A stretch of DNA of 64,000 nt from assembly GCA_029202445.1 (NCBI GenBank), contig CP119321.1:1798001-1862000 (forward strand). The letters are read 5' to 3'. Positions within the stretch are counted from its first letter, which is position 1. The number at the start of each line of letters is the position of its first letter. This stretch comes from Candidatus Microbacterium phytovorans (GTDB lineage: Bacteria; Actinomycetota; Actinomycetes; Actinomycetales; Microbacteriaceae). This document shows positions 59,972 to 64,000 of this stretch, in pieces. Under the pieces are notes generated by a model that was not told the DNA's origin, did no database searches, and was given only the letters and a program-made list of their open reading frames with translations. A program made the translations under genes and the position numbers.

Positions 59972-60322
59972 TCAGTCCCCTTCCGGGAGGGCGTCGATCG
60001 CGTCGGCGATCGCGCGGAGTTCGTCGGTGAGAGCCCGCGCGAGGAGCGTTCCCTCGGCGGAGGTGCGGTAGAACTTGCGCGGCCTCGCCTCGTCGGTGTT
60101 CCACTCGCTCGTGAGGTGGCCCTGCTTCTCCAGTCGTCGCAGGAGCGGGTAGAGCGTGTTGGCGTCCGTATCGAAGCCGCGGGACTGCAGATCTTCGAGG
60201 AGGCCGTAGCCGTACCCGGGCTCGGTCAGCAACCGCAGGCAGGCCAGCACCACCGTGCCACGACGCAGCTCCTGCAGGTGGATCGCCTGTCCGTCCGCGC
60301 CGTCGTCGCTTCCTGGGTTCAT
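59972..60322 (-). CDS. PadR family transcriptional regulator
   Basis: A 116-aa winged-helix regulator of the short PadR class. Key region: LQELRRGTVVLACLRLLTEP, GYGYGLLEDLQSRGFDTDAN, TLYPLLRRLEKQGHLTSEWN and RPRKFYRTSAEG. The first gene of a two-gene unit with the prefix-domain membrane protein. A TATAGT -10 box overlaps a palindrome just upstream, so it probably represses its own operon. Confidence 0.93.
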   Translation of the reverse strand: MNPGSDDGADGQAIHLQELRRGTVVLACLRLLTEPGYGYGLLEDLQSRGFDTDANTLYPLLRRLEKQGHLTSEWNTDEARPRKFYRTSAEGTLLARALTDELRAIADAIDALPEGD

Positions 60323-60326
60323 GCAT

Positions 60327-60340
60327 CACACTATAGTGTG
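60327..60340. promoter_or_regulatory. PadR operator candidate over the -10 box
   Basis: Perfect 14-bp palindrome CACACTATAGTGTG, 4 nt upstream of the padR start. It contains the TATAGT box itself, so occupancy would block transcription directly. Confidence 0.7.
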
Positions 60341-60403
60341 CGTCACACAGTATCGTCAATCACACGGCATCACCTGGCGGCATCCCGGGCCAGGATGGAT
60401 GCC

Positions 60404-61429
60404 ATGACCCTCCCCGCTCTCGACGACCTCCTCGCGACGGCGCGCGTCGTCAGCCTTCCCCTCGCGACCCGCTTCCGCGGCCTCGACACGAGAGAGGCAC
60501 TGCTCCTGGAGGGCCCTGAAGGCTGGAGCGAGTTCTCCCCCTTCGTCGAGTACGACGACGCGGAGGCCGCGGTGTGGCTCGCCGCCGCGATCGACTTCGG
60601 TTGGAACCGGCAACCATCCGCGCAGCGCACCGCGATCCCCGTCAACGCGACCGTTCCCGCCGTGTCCGCCAGCGAGGTCGGCGCCGTCCTGGCCCGGTTC
60701 CCCGGATGCCGTACCGCCAAGGTGAAGGTGGCCGAACGCGGACAGGTGCTCGCCGACGACGTCGCACGCGTGCGCGCCGTCCGCGACGCCCTCGGCCCGG
60801 AGGGACGCATCCGGATCGACGCCAACGGCGCCTGGAACGTCGACGAGGCCGAGCACGCGCTCCACGACCTCTCGCCCTTCGACCTCGAGTACGCCGAGCA
60901 GCCCTGCGCGAGCGTCGCCGAACTGGCCGAACTGCGACAGCGGATCGGCGACTGGGACATCCCGATCGCCGCCGACGAGAGTGTGCGGAAGGCCTCGGAC
61001 CCGCTCGCCGTCGCGCGCGCGGGCGCGGCCGACCTGCTCGTGATCAAGGCGCAGCCGCTCGGCGGCATCCGGCGCGCCCTCGAGATCGTCGCCGCCACGG
61101 GGCTTCCCGCGGTCGTCTCCAGCGCGCTCGACACGAGCATCGGCCTGTCGATGGGGGCGCTGCTGGCGGCCGCCGCGACCGACCTCGACTACGACTGCGG
61201 ACTGGGCACCGCGGCACTCCTCGCCGCCGACGTCAGCGAGGAGCCCCTGCTTCCCGAAGGTGGCGCCATCCCCGTCCGCCGCGTCACGGCGTCACCGGCC
61301 CTCCTCGAGCGGCACGCGGCCTCCGCCGAGCGGCGCGACTGGTGGCTCGCGCGCCTGGGCCGCTGCCGCCGGCTCCTCGACACCGACGCGGGCGCCGGCG
61401 CAGACGCAGAGGCAGGCGCAGCGGGCTGA
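60404..61429 (+). CDS. menC: o-succinylbenzoate synthase
   Basis: A 341-aa enolase-superfamily dehydratase making o-succinylbenzoate for menaquinone. Catalytic and metal residues: K106/K108 in TAKVKVAER, D139 in IRIDANGAWN, E165 in YAEQP, D191/E192 in IAADESVRK and K215 in LLVIKAQPLGG. ATG 60404 is chosen (7 nt after CAGGAT); GATGCC precedes it. It lies ~10 kb from menB rather than in the main men region. The last ~15 residues are a Gly/Ala/Asp low-complexity tail. Confidence 0.94.
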   Translation: MTLPALDDLLATARVVSLPLATRFRGLDTREALLLEGPEGWSEFSPFVEYDDAEAAVWLAAAIDFGWNRQPSAQRTAIPVNATVPAVSASEVGAVLARFPGCRTAKVKVAERGQVLADDVARVRAVRDALGPEGRIRIDANGAWNVDEAEHALHDLSPFDLEYAEQPCASVAELAELRQRIGDWDIPIAADESVRKASDPLAVARAGAADLLVIKAQPLGGIRRALEIVAATGLPAVVSSALDTSIGLSMGALLAAAATDLDYDCGLGTAALLAADVSEEPLLPEGGAIPVRRVTASPALLERHAASAERRDWWLARLGRCRRLLDTDAGAGADAEAGAAG

Positions 61430-61453
61430 ACGCTGCGGGCTACACGGACCTGA

Positions 61454-62086
61454 TCAGGATGCCGGGGGCTCCACGAGCGCTCCGACCAGCCGCTCCAGGC
61501 GCTGGTTGAGCACCTCGTTCACCTCCGCCTGGGAACGGCCCTCCAGCGTCGCGCGTGCGCACGTGTCGTCGGAGACGTCCACGAGCAGCTGCGCCGTCTC
61601 CTCCAGCGGGAGCCGCAGGCGCAGGCCGAACGATTCCACGACGTGGCCGACGATGTCCTCCACCCGCGACCGGAGCGCGTCGCGCCACGCGAGATAGGCG
61701 CCCGCAAGCCGCGGGTCGCGCAGCGCCTGGGTGCGGATCTCGCTCACGAGCTGCGGCTCCATCCGCTCGCCGAGACTCGCGCCGACGACCTTCCGGACGA
61801 CGGTCGCGGGATCGCGCAGGTCCGTGGGGTCGAGCCCGCGCACGCGCAGCGCCACTTCCTCCAGCTTCGCCTCCGCGAGCTGCCGGATGAGCGCGAGGAA
61901 CAGCTCGTCCTTCGACTCGAAGTTGGAGTAGAACGCTCCACGGGTGAAGCCCGCCCGCTCGCAGATGGCCTCGACCGACGCGGCATCCATCCCGACCTCG
62001 GCGAACACCTCGTGCGCCGCGTCGAGCAGGCGAGCCCGCGTCTGCTCGCGGCGGCGGGATGCCGGGCGCGACTCGAGATCCGTCAT
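61454..62086 (-). CDS. TetR family transcriptional regulator
   Basis: A 210-aa repressor. The N-terminal HTH is RLLDAAHEVFAEVGMDAASV, then EAICERAGFTRGAFYSNFES, then KDELFLALI. The C-terminal ligand domain has no recognised subfamily. It is divergent from an MMPL transporter with 143 bp between them. Two adjacent palindromes in the gap suggest it represses that transporter and itself, induced by a lipid or drug ligand. Confidence 0.93.
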   Translation of the reverse strand: MTDLESRPASRRREQTRARLLDAAHEVFAEVGMDAASVEAICERAGFTRGAFYSNFESKDELFLALIRQLAEAKLEEVALRVRGLDPTDLRDPATVVRKVVGASLGERMEPQLVSEIRTQALRDPRLAGAYLAWRDALRSRVEDIVGHVVESFGLRLRLPLEETAQLLVDVSDDTCARATLEGRSQAEVNEVLNQRLERLVGALVEPPAS

Positions 62087-62151
62087 CGCGGCTTCCTCTC
62101 CGTGTCCGGGTTCACACCAACTCCTCAGCCTTGCGAGTGAGCTCCCTCATA

Positions 62152-62185
62152 CGATACATCTATGTATCGGATACAGCGTTGTATC
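62152..62185. promoter_or_regulatory. Two adjacent TetR operators
   Basis: Site 1: CGATACAT-CT-ATGTATCG (62152-62169). Site 2: GATACA-GCGT-TGTATC (62170-62185). Both share GATACA/TGTATC half-sites and abut, allowing two dimers to bind side by side between the divergent genes. Confidence 0.75.
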
Positions 62186-62229
62186 GAACTGTCCTCACGG
62201 ATCCGTCCCTGATCTGAACCGGAGCGCTC

Positions 62230-64000
62230 GTGTCCACTCTCCTGTACTCCCTCGGCCGCTGGTCGTACCGCCACCCGTGGCGTGTGCTCGTGTCGTGGCT
62301 CCTCGTGCTGGGCGTCGTCGGCGGTGCCGTGGGAGCCGGGCTCGCGACCGGGTTCATCAAGGGCACCGACAACTCCTTCTCCATCCCCGGCACCGAAGCC
62401 CAGGAGGGCATCGCCCTTCTCGACCGCACCTTCCCCCAGGCCAGCGGCACGAGCGCGCAGCTCGTCATCGTCGCCCCCGAGGGTGATCGGGTCGACGAGG
62501 CGCCGGTCTCGGGGATCATCGACGACGCGATCGACGACCTCGAGGGCCTCGACGGGGTGCTGGCCGTCACCGACCCCTTCGACGAGATGGTCACGGGCCT
62601 CGTGTCCGACGACGGGCAGGCCGCGATCGTGCGCCTGCAGTTCGACGGCCAGGCCACCGACGTCTCCGCCGAGACGAAGGCGGCACTCACCGACGTGGCC
62701 GCACAGACCAGGGAGGCGATGCCCGCGGGCTCGCAGGTCGCGATCGGCGGCGACCTCTTCTCCACGTCCGTTCCCGCGCTCTCCCTCATCGAGGCGGTGG
62801 GCGTGCTCATCGCCCTGTTCGTCCTCATCGTCACCTTCCGCTCGATCGCCGTCGCCTGGTTCCCGCTCGCGAGCGCCCTCATCGGCGTCGGCCTGGCGAT
62901 CGCCCTCATCTACGTGTCGAGCGCCTTCGCGTCGATCTCCTCCACCACGCCCATGCTGGCCCTCATGCTGGGACTGGCCGTCGGCATCGACTACGCGCTG
63001 TTCATCGTCGCCCGCCACCAGGACCAGGTGCGGGCGGGGATCGAGCCGGAGGAGTCCGCCGCCCGCGCGACGGGAACCGCGGGATCGGCGGTGGTCTTCG
63101 CGGGCGTCACGGTGCTCATCGCCCTCATCGGACTCGGCTTCGCGAACATCCCCTTCCTCACCACGATGGGCATCGCCGCGGCGGGGGCCGTCGCGATCGC
63201 CGTCGTCGTCGCCCTCACCCTCACGCCGGCCCTGCTCGGGTTCGCCAAGGAACGCGTCCGCGGGTGGTCTCGCCGCGCCCCCCGCGCGGCCCGTCGCAGC
63301 CGGGGCCGCACGGCGCGACCGCGGCGCGGCTTCGCCGAGCGCTGGGTCACCGCCGTCACCCGGCGCCCGATCGTCACCACCCTCGCCGTCATCGTCGGTC
63401 TCGGCATCGTCGCGATCCCCGCCGCGAGCCTCCACCTCGCCCTCCCCAACGCGGGCGTCCAGCCCAAGTCCAGCGAAGCCCGCCAGGCCTACGACCTGAC
63501 GGCGGAGCATTTCGGCCCCGGCTCGAACGGGCCGCTCATCATGACCGGGACGATCGTCACGTCGACCGATCCCCTCGGGCTCATGGAAGACCTCGCCGCC
63601 GAGGTCGAGAAGGTTCCCGGCGTACGCGAGGTCGCCCTCGCGACACCCAACGAGACCGCCGACACGGGCCTCATCCAGATCGTCCCCGAGACCGCACCGG
63701 ACGACCCCGCCACGGCACAGCTCGTCCGCGACCTCCGGGCCCAGCACGACCGTCTGCTCGACGAGTACGGCGTCGACCTGAAGGTCACGGGCTTCACGGC
63801 CGTCGGCATCGACATCTCCGACCGCCTGGGCGCCGCCCTCCTGCCGTTCGGCCTCTTCGTCGTCGGGCTCTCCCTCGTCCTCCTCATGATCGTCTTCCGC
63901 TCCATCTGGGTGCCGATCAAGGCCGCCGCCGGCTACCTCCTGTCGGTCGCCGCCGCGTTCGGCGTCGTCGCCGCCGTCTTCGAGTGGGGCTGGTTCGCCG
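62230..64000 (+). CDS. MMPL family transporter, partial (C-terminus beyond window)
   Basis: First ~590 residues of an RND-superfamily MMPL exporter. One helix (WRVLVSWLLVLGVVGGAVGA) is followed by an extracytoplasmic loop with FSIPGTEAQEGIALLDRTFP. Then come five helices with the family motif LMLGLAVGIDYALFIVARHQ (proton-relay Asp in GIDYAL) and a cytosolic Arg-rich loop. The second repeat begins at TTLAVIVGLGIVAIPAAS. MMPL proteins export lipids, siderophores or drugs. The GTG start at 62230 has GGAG upstream. It is controlled by the divergent TetR gene by context. Confidence 0.94.
   Translation, partial: MSTLLYSLGRWSYRHPWRVLVSWLLVLGVVGGAVGAGLATGFIKGTDNSFSIPGTEAQEGIALLDRTFPQASGTSAQLVIVAPEGDRVDEAPVSGIIDDAIDDLEGLDGVLAVTDPFDEMVTGLVSDDGQAAIVRLQFDGQATDVSAETKAALTDVAAQTREAMPAGSQVAIGGDLFSTSVPALSLIEAVGVLIALFVLIVTFRSIAVAWFPLASALIGVGLAIALIYVSSAFASISSTTPMLALMLGLAVGIDYALFIVARHQDQVRAGIEPEESAARATGTAGSAVVFAGVTVLIALIGLGFANIPFLTTMGIAAAGAVAIAVVVALTLTPALLGFAKERVRGWSRRAPRAARRSRGRTARPRRGFAERWVTAVTRRPIVTTLAVIVGLGIVAIPAASLHLALPNAGVQPKSSEARQAYDLTAEHFGPGSNGPLIMTGTIVTSTDPLGLMEDLAAEVEKVPGVREVALATPNETADTGLIQIVPETAPDDPATAQLVRDLRAQHDRLLDEYGVDLKVTGFTAVGIDISDRLGAALLPFGLFVVGLSLVLLMIVFRSIWVPIKAAAGYLLSVAAAFGVVAAVFEWGWFA

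Overview
The window is a high-GC actinobacterial chromosome segment, most likely from Microbacterium or a close relative in the Microbacteriaceae. The evidence is the GC content, a menaquinone pathway (menA-G) with no sign of ubiquinone genes, many leaderless genes with a TANNNT box 6-8 nt before the start codon, a DUF222/HNH (13E12-type) gene, and abundant GGATGC/GCATCC words. Placement at genus level is inference.

Layout. 1-8.3 kb holds a truncated ABC exporter, an aldo/keto reductase, a hairpin-rich 0.8 kb gap, a DUF1684/tudor-like pair, two tandem paralogues, small membrane proteins and a secreted six-repeat Ig-like protein. 8,371-17,193 is an 8,730-bp genomic island in the 3' half of a tRNA-Met(CAT) gene. 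Its ends are a 93-bp direct repeat with a 38-bp identical core. The cargo is mostly secreted: an Ig-like/B-lectin/M23 peptidase protein, an Ig-like protein with two further repeats, and a Lys/Thr-rich protein. It also carries a small PspC protein and several frameshifted remnants, and no integrase is visible. 17.2-26.3 kb holds tRNA-Met, tRNA-Thr and tRNA-Tyr, a membrane-anchored M23 peptidase, an inositol-monophosphatase/FAD-oxidoreductase divergent pair, a MarR/VOC pair and two secreted cell-wall-type proteins.

26.3-32.2 kb (minus strand) is a LacI-controlled sugar operon: regulator, binding lipoprotein, two permeases and a GH32/GH68-like hydrolase, followed by an FBP-type zinc protein. 32.5-37.7 kb has yajQ, a secreted M23/FG-GAP protein, an alpha/beta hydrolase and a ferredoxin-NADP reductase. 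37.7-50.4 kb is the menaquinone region: polyprenyl diphosphate synthase, menG, menF, menD, menA, menE and menB, with menC further on at 60.4 kb. Between them lie a DUF222/HNH gene, a PPK2 kinase, a REP-like array and three decaying minisatellites. 50.4-53.9 kb encodes a DUF4430-like lipoprotein translationally coupled to a single-chain ECF transporter (T + two ATPases + S component). 54-64 kb holds small enzymes, the B12-dependent methionine synthase metH, a PadR/membrane-protein pair, menC, and a TetR regulator divergent from an MMPL transporter cut by the window end.

The best candidates for something undescribed are the integrase-less tRNA island with its lectin-peptidase cargo and the one-polypeptide ECF transporter with its coupled lipoprotein. 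Functions are read from motifs and neighbours; no database search was possible.
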